Assembly (NCBI GenBank): GCA_025677825.1
Contig: JAIXMO010000016.1
Span: 496,001 to 560,000, forward strand
Direction of reading: 5' to 3'
Length of the DNA: 64,000 nucleotides
DNA from: Helicostylum pulchrum
Taxonomy: Eukaryota; Mucoromycota; Mucoromycetes; Mucorales; Mucoraceae
The notes under the pieces were generated by a model. The model was not told the DNA's origin and did no database searches. It worked only from the letters and a program-made list of their open reading frames with translations. Below are positions 38,001-49,800 of this stretch, one piece after another (within the stretch, counting starts at the first letter, position 1; each line of letters opens with the position of its first letter). A program made the position numbers and the translations under genes.

Positions 38001-38440
38001 AAAAGGGTCGATTGTACTACCATATTAAGAATCTATCAACGGAATCGTTATGGTAAGTAACTTCATTTGCATAAATACATTTTGCAAAACATTCCTTTTA
38101 TGTACCGTAAATAATTAACCATCCATCTATAGTACATATAACAAGCTTAAGGGAAGAGTGTTTACCCGACGTCAATTGAAGGTCGACCTATCTATGAAAA
38201 TAAAGTATAGGTTAAATCTTACAGTAAATTTAGCTTCATATTGATTTTCTGTCTACAAAAACGTATTACTACGAGAACCACAAATCAAAGTGCTCATTTC
38301 CAAAATGATTTTTAAAAGCGCTGTATATACTGTAAATATTTATTTTCTTAATGATTGTAATGGTTCAAAAGCACCTACTTTCCCATTTTTTGTTTTTGTT
38401 TTACCGTGAATGAAGAACCGTCAGTGAACAAATTGTCAAA
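38001..38440 (-). pseudogene. Small secreted cysteine protein, paralog D (decayed)
   Basis: The minus strand preserves the order of a paralog: DNLFTDGSSFTVKQ before a donor, an exon-2 remnant (AFKNHFGNEHF) after TATATACAG, and an exon-3 remnant GT-stop-KECFAKCIYA matching GTQEEYFAVC of paralog C, followed by a similar 3' flank. The signal peptide is missing and several stops are present. It is the most eroded member of the array. Confidence 0.6.
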
Positions 38441-38849
38441 AAAAAAAAATGGATTCGTTATTATATCAACCAAAAATGTCTTATTGTTACATTTGTAGTC
38501 GCAAGTAATAGAGTACGTGTAATAGTTTAATAAAGAAACAGTCGTATGGCCGATTTAGGCTAAGTATTTAACTAGCTTTGGTACTCTTTCATACGAGAAA
38601 AAAATATGTTTCAAATAAGACTATGATCAAATAAGCTAAATCACACATTAACAAAAAACGACAAATAAAAACCGATAGAACAGCCAGTTGACCGTATACC
38701 AAGTAGCCATAAACCAAATAGTCATATACCATGAGGTAGAACACCATTATCGAGTACCAAAAGTAGAATATGATATATAGGAGAACTTAATAATCATGAT
38801 AAAACAGCTAATATACTCATTAAAAAAAAAGTGCAAAAAGACATGTTAA

Positions 38850-39060
38850 AAGAAAAAAAAAAAGATGATTATGGGTTAAAAAAAAAAGAACAGCTTTATT
38901 TAATAAAAAAGAGGTAGAGTTTCTCTCAGTTCCCAAATACTATTGAAATAATATTAGGTTAACAGGTCTTACCACGAGAAGGTGGAAACTCTTTCAAGAC
39001 CTAAAAAATAATGATATGCTGGGAAGCCGGAAGAAAAACTACAACCACCCCCTTCCTCAC
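38850..39060. repeat. Dispersed direct repeat, copy 1 (related to 45125-45325)
   Basis: Shared ordered blocks are AAAAAGATGATTA.GGGTTAAAA, TTTATTTAATAAAAAA, TTCTCTCAGTTCCCAAATA, GTCTTACCACGAGAAGGTGG followed by AAACTCTTTCAAGACC, and AACTACAACC. Both copies have the same orientation. No protein is encoded; the type of element is unknown. Confidence 0.65.
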
Positions 39061-41085
39061 CCTAATGAAGATTAACAAGAAATTGCTCCTTACTCGGTAT
39101 GAAGTGTACCCCTACGATGACAACCCCCAAGCATTCAACTGAAAGCCTTCAGCCTGCAAACATCACCGGACAGTTTCGTTCAGTGGAGTTTAGACGAGGT
39201 TTTGTCCGCCTCGCATAAGTCCCTGACTTCCCACTCTTAGTGCCGGTGCTCCTTCATTAAGAGGCTGCCGACAGACTGAATTGACAATAGATGAAAGTTA
39301 GGTTTAACCATAGTAACGCAAAGCTCTAAAAGTGCTGCAGGGACTTCGGAACTTCACGCGTCACCAAGAGCACCCTATTAGTAATCAAAACACCCAGGGA
39401 TCAAGTTTCAGATGATTGAATTACGCCACCCCTCGTTTAGTAACGCTCCCGCACAACCTACATTCGATGTTGATGAAAAGATTCATAATAATGTCGTATA
39501 CTTTTTCAGAAGAGACCTAAGAGACTGTTCCAATAACTTGATAATTTCACGAGGGAAAAGAGAGAAGAATGAAGAAAGAAAAAGGGAAAAAAGGAAAAAA
39601 AAAAAAAAAAGGGCGTTTTTTTTTTTAACTGTGTTTACTTTTTTCGTGGGTAAAAATATAATAGATAAGGCCACCTTCTCACGCACTGTTTTTCCTTTTA
39701 TTGAACCAAGCCATCTAAAAGCCAATCATGGATATCGTTCCTAGCAATCCTTTGTTCTATGGATTTATAAGTTTAGGTGAATTTATTATGTATTAACAGC
39801 AGAGTTTAACTATAGGGATGCTGTCATTTAAACGCCTGAGGAGCAGTCAAGTTTATGTGTAACATGAAGGAAATTGCAGGAAAAAAAATTAACTGGCTCT
39901 TTGGAAAGTTTACAGAATGATTAAATATCGAACATGAAGTGTTGGAATAAAAAAAGGTTGGTTCCTCTTTCTTTTCAAAAAGAGTCATTAAACATCCTTC
40001 TAAGCAATAAAAAAATAGGCACACGTTTTATATATTTATGACTACTTCACTACTTTTGATGATGATTAATCTCTTTTTTTTTTCGACGCTAATGAATACT
40101 ACCATTGGTTTGGCTTTTTGAGTGCAGAAATATACATTCACGCGTGTGTCAGCTCATACTAGGATATATACGTAAGTCATCCATCTCTTTATGCAAAAGT
40201 TACTTTTGATATATCCAGATTTACGAACGTCATAAGCACCTTCCAAGACACTTACATCGTAAGTTCCAGATCCACATAATTATACGTATGACCTTGTCTG
40301 CAAGTAACTTGTATGAAACCGACATTCAAATATAACAACCGGAGCATTTTTCATTATTTGTTTAGATAGCTTTTTTTTTTTTTTGTTAGTCTGGACAGCA
40401 TGCTATCTACTGAAAAGCTGTTTACTCAACAAAATATATATTTCCAACCAATCAGGTATTACATTAATTATTAAAAAAAAAACCTGAAAAAGTGCCCACT
40501 GATACAGGACGATCTTGTAACTAAAGCTTTAGATTGCGAAATAAACAAACTCTCAGTAAACCGTTACTTGCCAAACTTTTTCACGATAAAACGCGATTGT
40601 TCGATTAAGAAAGTACTCGTACCACTTCACATAAATGGCAAAACAACGAGAAATTAATAACGCTAAAAAAAAAAAAATTGGCTGGCTTTTTATGTATACT
40701 TCTTTTACCTGCAGCAGTTTAGTTGGTGTAATGTTAAGCTGAGATCCATTTTTTTTTTAAAAAAAGAGAAATAGCAGAAAATTTAATGGTTTTAATAGAA
40801 TTTATATTCAACTTTGCGTCTTGCTATCATCTACTTCACTAAAAAAATCTTTTTAGTACACTAGAGTCTCAAAATAAGGACGAAAAAAAAAGCTCCTTCC
40901 ATTATAGTGATAGAAAAAGAGAGTAGTGTTTCTAGCTTTTAGCCAGAGTGGGGAGAATATATTTTTTTGAAAGCCGAATGACACAGTACTACCACACAAA
41001 CACCGGCTGCTCGGAGGGGAATTAGTATAAAAAAAATAAAAAAACTCCATAAACCTATTGCCTCTTTATCTTTTTTTTTTTCATT
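39061..41085. other. Intergenic region, partly GC-richer relic
   Basis: The stretch 39061-39420 is clearly richer in G/C than its surroundings and may be old mobile-element sequence, but no frame is open. A 110-residue frame at 39412-39744 is mostly Lys-rich low complexity and is not supported. 39745-41085 is AT-rich and ends in the probable promoter of the M20 peptidase. Confidence 0.4.
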
Positions 41086-42535
41086 ATGAACGACATTAAG
41101 CAATCTATTACACATACCATTGATGGTCTCGATAAGGAACTTCGAGAAATTAGTCTCAAGGTAACTTCTTTACATAAACTCCCTTTTTTTTTTATTTACT
41201 TACAAAACCTGTAATAGATTCATGACGATCCCGAGTTAGGAAACAAAGAGTTCCACGCTTATAACTTTTTGACAAAGTACCTTGTTGGTAAAGGATTTGA
41301 TATGACTTATGAAGCCGCTGGTTTAAAGACTGCTTTTATGGCAAAGTACAGTAACAGCAGTTCCGGCAGAAGAGTTGGTTTTGTTTGTGAATATGATGCT
41401 TTACCTGGGTAAGAAAAAAAACACGAAGTATATATAAAAAAAAACTATGTTAACAAAAAAACTTCGTTTTATTTTATAGTATTGGACACGCCTGTGGTCA
41501 TAACATTATTACTGTTCAAGGCCTTGCTTGTACACTTGCTTTTAAGGAATTAATGGATAAAGGTTTAGTTCAAGGTACTGTTGTTCTCTTTGGTACTCCT
41601 GCTGAAGAAACCACAAGTGGAAAGATTAATTTTGTAAAGGAAGGTATTGTTCAAGATAATGTAGATTATGCCATGATGTTGGTAAGTGATTTCATATCTT
41701 TTTTTTTTTTCTCCTTCTCCAGCTAAATTTATATTTTTTTAATTTTAGCATCCTTTTGCTATTGATGGATTATACGCTAGAATGTTAGCTTTAGATACAC
41801 TTGACGTCGAGTTCTTTGGTAAGGCTTCTCATGCCGGTATGGCACCTTGGAACGGTGTAAACGCCGTAGATGCTTTAATGCAAGGTTTTGATAACATTGG
41901 TTTATTAAGACAACAAACCATCCCTACAGACAGGTAAAAAAAAAAAAAAAATCTTGGTCTCACGCTTATTTTCTAATATTTCATTTTTTTCCAGACTTCA
42001 CGGTATTATTACAAAGGGTGGTAATTCTCCTAATGTCATCCCAGCTTATTCCTCCGCTCGTTTTTATGCTCGTTCCATCACCAGAAACCAACTCAAGGCA
42101 TTAAAGCCCCGCGTCGAGAACTGTTTTAAAGCCGCTGCTCTTGCCACCGGCTGTACCTATAAATTGAGCTGGGCACCATTGGGCCCCGTTGAAGATGTCT
42201 TTATGAACGATGCTTTGACTGCCGAATTTAAGCATTACATGGAGAAGGAAGGTATTGAGTACCATACACGTGCTGAAGAAGAACAAACCAGTACCGGCAG
42301 TACTGATATGGGTAACTTTAGTTATGTTGTACCTTCCATTCATCCTGCCTACGGTATTCATACCGACGCTGCTAACCATACCAAAGAATTCGCTGCTGCT
42401 ACCAGACTTCCTCGTGCTCACCAAGATACCATTCGTGCTGCAAAGTGTTTAGCCTTCACTGCTGCTAAAGTCATGACAAGTGATACCTTATATCGACAAG
42501 TTGTTGACGATTTTAAAAAGGGAAAGCCTCAATAA
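41086..42535 (+). CDS. M20-family peptidase/amidohydrolase (PM20D2/ACY1L2-like)
   Basis: Five exons (41086..41160, 41218..41408, 41480..41681, 41749..41933, 41995..42535) give 397 residues. Metal-ligand motifs are present: VCEYDALPGIGHACGHNI (Asp and His), LFGTPAEETTSGKINF (Glu pair), a His in MLHPFAIDG and HTDAANHTKEF near the C terminus. The dimerisation/lid domain contains FFGKASHAGMAPWNGVNAVDAL and NVIPAYSSARFYAR. Order and length match PM20D2-type zinc amidohydrolases, which cleave N-acyl or dipeptide amide bonds in the cytosol. The exact substrate cannot be deduced. It is a neighbour of the acyl-CoA synthetase in the same orientation, with 366 bp of AT-rich spacer. Confidence 0.85.
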
Positions 42536-42901
42536 AAAAATAATTATATAACGGTTCTAGATATGTACAAAACAATCTTATGAAATCTCTTTTTTACACC
42601 CATCACCTTACATATCTTGTTGATTATGCAGTTTATGTAAAAGATGGCTCCAGTTTTACTTTAAACTATTATGAACCGAACCACACTTCATATGATTGTA
42701 TCTCTTTTACCCCACTTTTTTTTTTTTAATTTTCCACACTTTGTACAACAATAATTGCATGAGAAAAAAAAAATACACACTAAAAATTTGATACACACAT
42801 TTCGCACGTATCAATCAATCTACATGTATAAAATATGCTTTTTCACACGAGTATAAATACCCCCTTTTTTTTCTTTCTTTTTCTTTAAAAAAAAACAAAT
42901 A
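42536..42901. other. Intergenic spacer with promoter of the acyl-CoA synthetase
   Basis: AT-rich; a GTATAAATAC sequence near 42851, about 50 bases before the ATG, is a good TATA box candidate. Confidence 0.5.
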
Positions 42902-45073
42902 ATGGACCAACTTATTGACCAAGACCTCTGGCAGGCCGCCAGCGATAAAATTGACTGGTTTACCAAACCCACCTCTATACTCGGTTCGCGTCCTGGGCCC
43001 AACCCATATACCTGGTTCCCTAACGGCCAACTCAACACCTGTTACAATTGCCTCGATCGTCATGTAAGTACATTAGGCAATCAGCCTTGTTTAATATGGG
43101 ATTCCTCCGTTACCGAACTCCAGCGAACCTACACCTACGCTCAAGTACTTGACCGAGTTCAAGTCTTGGCTGGTGTTTTCCACTCGTACGGTATTCAAAA
43201 AGGAGATACCATTTTGATTTATATGCCAATGGTACCTGAAGCCGTCTTTGCCTTCTTGGCCTGTGCGAGACTTGGTATCGTACACAGTACTGTGTTTGGT
43301 GGGTTTGCTCCCAAGGAATTAGCAAAGCGAATTGATGCGTGTAAACCTAAACTTGTACTTACTGCAAGTTGTGGCATTGAACCAAAACGCGTAATTCCTT
43401 ACAAGCGTAAAGTTTTTATTCCTTTTTTTGTTGTTGTTGGTTCGTGCTTTTAATTTGTTTTTTTTAATTAGCTCTTTTGGAAGCTGCATTGAAACTATCT
43501 TCTCATCATGTACCTACTCGCATTGTATTGCAAAGACCTGGTCAACAACGTGCCTTGATGAACTACGCTCAAGGTGACAGAGATTTCGATCAAGAGATGG
43601 AAAGAATTGAATCACAAGGAAAACACTTTAAACATTGTGTACCTGTTGGAAGTGACGACCCATTATATGTACTGTACACAAGTGGAACAACAGGTGTGCC
43701 AAAAGGTGTAGTGCGATCCAACGGTGGTCACGCTGTGGTTTTACAATGGTCTATTGATTACGTATTTAACATCAAGCAAGGCGATACCATATTCACTGCT
43801 AGTGACATTGGGTAAAATATTATTTTTGTATATAATAAAAAAAGTACAATGAGATTAACTTTTTTTTTTCTTAGATGGGCTGTAAGTCACAGCTACACAA
43901 TTTACGGTCCAATGTTAATTGGTGCAACCACCATCTTATACGAAGGTAAACCAATCGGTTCACCTGACGCCGGTACATTCTGGCGCCTAGTATCTGACTA
44001 CAAGGTCAAAAGTATGTTTACTGCTCCCACTGCTGTGCGTGCCATTGCTCGTGAAGATCCACAAGGTCTGTTAGCAAAAAAGTATGACCTATCCTCACTT
44101 ACCTCTTTGTTTTTGGCTGGCGAAAGAAGTGATCCTGAAACATTAAAGTGGTGTCAGAATTTAGTGCATAAGGATTGTACAGTTATTGATAACTACTGGA
44201 GTACTGAATGTAAGTTTTTCTTTTTCTCTTTTGATGTGATTGTTTTGACGGGTTTTTTTAGTGGGTTCACCTGTTACAGCCACTTGCGCAGGTGTTGAAA
44301 AAGACGTAAGAGCTGCAGTGAAATGGGGTTCAGCAGGTAAACAAGTACCTGGTTCACGTATTGTTGTATTACAAGAAGACAGTTTACAAGAAACAACTGA
44401 ACCTAACCAATTTGGTAACATTGTTTTAAAACTACCTTTACCACCTGGTGCGTTTCCCGGGTTATGGGAAAATGAAGATGGGTACAAGACAAGTTACTTT
44501 GATAAGTTTCCCGGTTATTTTGATACAGGCGATGCCGGTATGATTGATGAACAAGGGTAAAGTTTGATTTTTTGGTCTGAGCTGTTGTAATAACATCTTT
44601 TTTTATGCAGTTTTGTACACATTATGTCAAGAACAGATGATATTATCAATATAGCTGGTCATCGTCTATCTACCGGTACCATTGAAGAAATCCTTATCTC
44701 TCATCCTATGGTAGCAGAATGTTGTGTAGTCCCTTTACCAGACAAATTAAAGGGTCATGTCCCACTTGGTATCCTCGTACTTTCTCATGGCTCTGTAGAC
44801 GAGCCTACTCTACTCAAAGAGCTTGTACATGCCACGCGTCGCGACTTGGGCGCCATTGCTTGTTTTGAAACCGCTGTAATTGTACCTAAATTACCAAAGA
44901 CAAGAAGTGGAAAGGTATTGCGTAGAAGTGTTCGAGAGATGGTAGATGGAAAGAAAATTAATATGCCTGCTACAATTGAAGATGAAGACGCCTTATATGA
45001 TATCTATGATATCTTGAAATCTAGAAATTTAATTCCAAGTGGCGCTCCTGGTCTTGTGAAAGCTAAATTATAG
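42902..45073 (+). CDS. Acetyl/propionyl-CoA synthetase (ACSS3-like, AMP-forming)
   Basis: Five exons (42902..43406, 43472..43811, 43875..44209, 44262..44556, 44611..45073) give 645 residues. Motifs in order: N-terminal acetyl-CoA-synthetase domain with TCYNCLDRH, P-loop YTSGTTGVPKGVVRSNGGH, DIGWAVSHSYTIYGPMLIGA, YWSTELGSP, GYFDTGDAGMIDEQGFVHIM, SRTDDIINIAGHRLSTGTIEE and C-terminal lysine motif PKTRSGKVLRR. The LGIVHSTVFGGFAPKELAKRI segment and the length fit short-chain synthetases of the propionate (ACSS3/PrpE) group. It activates propionate or acetate with ATP and CoA. The terminus VKAKL is not a clear peroxisomal signal. Choice between acetate and propionate is inference. Confidence 0.9.
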
Positions 45074-45124
45074 TTCTTTTTTCCCACATATTATATATAA
45101 AGATATTTATTTAGACCTGTATGA

Positions 45125-45325
45125 CAAATAATAAGAAAAAAAAAAGATGATTACGGGTTAAAAAAAAAAGGACAGTTTTATTTAATAAAAAAAAAAGTTG
45201 AGCTTCTCTCAGTTCCCAAATATAATAATACTTGGTTAACATGTCTTACCACGAGAAGGTGGAAACTCTTTCAAGACCCAAAAAGTGTGTGTTCGTAATG
45301 AATAACTACAACCCCCTGTGGCCAA
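45125..45325. repeat. Dispersed direct repeat, copy 2
   Basis: Collinear with 38850-39060, same orientation, starting 50 bases downstream of the acyl-CoA synthetase stop codon. See that entry for the shared blocks. Confidence 0.65.
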
Positions 45326-46825
45326 GTTATATCATTCCTCTAAAGTTAACCAACATAATCCAATAGATGATACATATAAAATGTGTGCTCGACTGCCCCC
45401 ACCCGACTGTCTAGATGGAATAAGCGACAGAAGGATTTTTTACCTAGACTCCAGAACCGCAACAGGAATCAACTGGAAGGACAAGAAGAAGCTTTAAGAC
45501 AAGTGTCACGTAGCGCAAGAATAGGTTTACAAGTTCGAAGATGGCCACTATGGCTGATTTCAATAGAGTAATCCCTAGCGTAGTAGACTCTTATCCATCA
45601 GTACTAACAAGTGTGAGGTAAATTACGTCTCCAGAAAACCAGAAAATGTGAGCCCAAGGTGTTGCGACAAATTCTCTCACCATTTTGCTACGATGCCAAT
45701 CCACTTTCTTTAAAAAAAAAAAAGTGTATGCTAGCTTCGACGAATCTTTTGTAACCAAACGAGTAAATTCCTGTATAACAGAATTAATGACACTTGCCCG
45801 ACACAAGGATAATACAGAAAAGATAAAGGAAAAAAAAAAAGAAAAAAAGGATTTTTTTTACGCCCTTATATACGCGGCGTGTGAACTTTTTTTGTTTTTT
45901 TGTTTGTTTACAAACTTACTTGCATACTCCCATGATCAAGTGAAAAGGGTTTCTTTGCATCCCTTTTCTTTTTAAAAAAAAGTAGAAGTTGGTATATATT
46001 ATATGTACAAAGACAGTTGGTTTGATTGATCAAAGTGTTGGGTTTAATAAAAAAAAGGGAAGAGAAAAGAGGTAGTTTTTTTTATGCAAGAAGCTGTGTA
46101 ACAAAAATGGTGTATAAAAGTCACATCAAAAGAGTAATGAATCCAAAAATATTTCCCTCTTTTAAAAAAGCGAAATTAAACAGGTGGTTGGAAAAAATGT
46201 CACAGCTGGCTACATACCACATATGATTGGCTCTAAAATACCTACTATATGCTCACTTGTGTAACAGCGTATGTTTTGCTTGGGAACAGCCATAGTCAGA
46301 TTAATTTCCTAGTTCGGAAACGGAGTTTCCGCCAAAAATGTCACTTTTTTGATTTTTGATCACTCCAATCCAGGCGCACCCTACTGTATATACGGTGGTT
46401 GTTCCAAGAAGAGTTGGTAGAGGGAAGTGTTACAATGACACGAGCGCTTTTTTTTTCTATACCGTGGCCTAACATGTCTAAAAAAAATTAAGTAGTTAAA
46501 AACAAATTTACTTGTACCAAGAAAGAGGAATACTTTACCTTGTGAAGTAAAAAAAAAACAGAAGAAGAAAGTGAATATAAGATATGGTAAAAAAAGATAA
46601 AAGACTTCATAAAAGGGGAAAGTCAAACGAGCATAGATCCTATGCTGTTAATGGTCAAGACATTCTATCTCTCTTCCCTTTCGGGAAAGAGTGTACTATA
46701 AGAATACCTACTTACACAATAGTACGTAATCCTATGGAGTGTGAGGTTCTCCTTTATATTTTAATAATAACATTTTATATCATACATATTACATACGTAT
46801 ACGATAGTATGATTTTATATCGTCA
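45326..46825. other. AT-rich intergenic region, no gene seen
   Basis: No supported coding sequence; only low-complexity Lys-rich frames. A CCGCCAAAAATGTCAC block near 46334 is shared with about 30573. Confidence 0.45.
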
Positions 46826-49800
46826 AGAAAAAAAAGGGAAGGTGTTTTGTTTACTAGCAGAGTCTTCCATATACATGTAAACGAGGGCTCAGACGCAACC
46901 CTTGTGTGTATTACTTCGGATGATTCCCGACTTTTAACGGTTTGTAACACAAGTGGCACTGGTTTGCTTCTACTATTTATGAGGAGAAAAAGTTTATTTT
47001 CTTAGCTTTTCCCTTTTTCTTTTTCAGTTTAAATAAACGTTAAGAAAAACGCATATAAATATGGAAGAGGTACATGACCTTCATCAATACACCCATTGCG
47101 TAGCTATGCGTAAATATCTATACGATAAATAGCTACATATTTATTAAGATTTTTTTTTTTGATGTTTTTGCTTAGATATGGGAAAAACTCATGTCACAGT
47201 GAGTATTTGGTCTACTTCTAACAGACATTTTAACCATCATTTCTTTCGTGAAGTAAAGTAAGTAAGTAGCAAGTTAAAAACGACATAGCTGGACGTAACA
47301 TATACATATTCATCGATCTATAGGCTCGACTCTTCTATCTCCTATGATAAGCAAACAGGAAACGTTAGAGATATTGATTGCAACCGTGAAAAAGAAGACG
47401 AAGATACCATAGTCATTAAGGGTTTTTGCGATAAGTTTTACGCCTTGTTTAAAAAGGACAAGGAAACATGGAACGAAGATGATATGTTTTTGAAGAAGGC
47501 AGTCTCTGATTATTTACCACTTGGTATGAAAGAAAGCATTGATTTATTTCATTACGCATTTATTGTTCCTTCTGAATGGGAAGAGGAAATTAGAGAAGAT
47601 ATTATTCGACCAATTTTTGTTCAATCAGGTTTGATATCAAATGAAGATCACCAAGATAGACTTTTATTTTTCTCGGATATTGAATCCATGTTTTACAATC
47701 GCTCTTTCGAGAGAGGAGAAAATACAATCTTGTGCAGACTTTCCCCTGATGAGGGAAAAATCACAGTAAAGTTCGATTTGATTCAAACTATGAGCACTCT
47801 ATACGACTTTCCAAATGCAAAACTATTTCCAAAAGTTATGAAATCAAGCTCAGTCTCTGTTATCGCGGATGATATTGAAGACCGTATAGCAGAATTTTTA
47901 AGGACCAATTTATTTTACGTGGCTACAGACGATGACCGAGTTGGAAAACTGTTAAAAGACAAACTTGCTCCTTTTGATGAAGATCGGATTATCAAAGCCA
48001 TACTGAGACAAATGAGTCGTCAGCCTTTACCTTCATTGGTATGTATAACTTGATGTAACTATCACAATTTTTAACAGTTTATCTTAATAACTAACTAGGA
48101 TGAAGCGGAAATGGAAACAGGTACGGAACCAGAACCTTGGATAATGTTCAAAAAGAGATGGATGTTGACTGAAGACCAGAAACAATTTATAATGTCACTT
48201 TCTCCTTTAAGTGTATGCGCTGGAATCAGTTCATTTCTCTTTGGCGACTTAAAAGGTATAATTTCGAATAATTCTACAAAGAGTTACGAATTTCTGTTAG
48301 TTACGGATAAATACTATTGTGAGTTCGACTCGTCTGAAAAGATGCGTTTAACATGGCTAGAGTATATATTGGAGTATAGTAGACGCTCTTTAAATTATAT
48401 TGCTACATACATAAATCCAATGGAAAGCGACATTAAGCCACCATTTCTCTTAAAAGGGGTCGGTATTGGTATCTCTGAAGCCATTAAACATTCAGATATG
48501 TATTGTAAGCCACATATAACTCAATCAGAAGTTTTAAGTACCTCTTCCTCCGTGTTTCTAAACTCCAAACCAGATGTTATCGTAAACTTGGGTATATATA
48601 ACTGCCGTGAATTATTAAGCATTAACTAATATTTATACGAGTAGATATATCATTCGGGTCTACCTTATTAACGTACTCACTTTTAAACGAAGACGGATTG
48701 ATCCAGCAGATATTAGACCGCAATGATCTCATTGCAGACAAGTAGTAACGTATTTACATTATCTTTTTTTTTACTGCGCAAAAGCTAACCTAATTATAGT
48801 TTGCCTCCTTTGGGACGTTTCTATACTTTTTCAAATGCAACAACATTAAATTTTAAAGAGCAGTAAGTCTAGTAGTGACAGAATACGATGGTATGAATAA
48901 TGTGTATTAATCTTTGTTCAGATTCATTCCATTTGCGGAGAGATACTTGCTAGGTGACTTGGCTGATTTTACTGCTGATGACGGTATTTCTATAAAAAAG
49001 GATCTATTGTTTGAAATGAAAGCTTTATTAAACAAAGAGCTTTCTAACGGAGAAGCATTAATATCAATCTATAAGCCGAAATATATCAACGCATTTATAT
49101 TGATGTACATGATCTATATAAAAGAAGAGATATTGAACAAGTTACCGGATCACTTGATATCCGACCATACGGATATGAAAATTGGGTATGCTATTTCTAT
49201 TGAAGCAATGTTATTAAACAATACTATCGGTACCAAAGACATTCTTCAAGATATCATATTTGCAAGTGGATTAGTACCAAAGGACGATGACTCTAAAAAA
49301 CTACGAATCACTACTCAAGGAGAAAGGATTTTGCCTGCTATTCAAAAGTCCTTGAAACTAGAATTATCACTCAAGTCTTATTTTTTAATATGCCAATTAC
49401 ATGAAGATTATGTACAGTTGTCATTACATCAAGTGGTAACAGCTCCCAGTTCAGAGGAAGAGGAGCAGGAATCAATCATTGTACAAGATGAAATACTAGA
49501 CATTCCAAATATATACGATTCTCTGTGCACGAGTATGTGGCAAAATCTCGTACAAGATAGTAGTTTAATTGAACTATGCAAAGTGCATAATACGAGCGAT
49601 GATAACGAAATATTAGACCTGTTCTCATCAAAGACCAAAACAGAACTCTTTGCTAATCTTAAGGGTCATATTTCAGACAATGTAAGAGTTGTAAAAAAAA
49701 TACAATACACCTTTTTTTTCACTGACAGTTAGATTCTCGAATATATAGGTGCTTCAAAATAATCCTGGCACGCAAAGCACAACCGACACACATGCTGTAA

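Noticed and set aside
39412..39744. 110-residue frame as a possible gene
   Set aside because: More than a third is a Lys/Arg/Glu run from an A-rich tract, and no splice partner or promoter could be recognised.
45383..45571. 62-residue Arg-rich frame downstream of the direct repeat
   Set aside because: No second copy follows the other repeat, no splice context, and no recognised motif.
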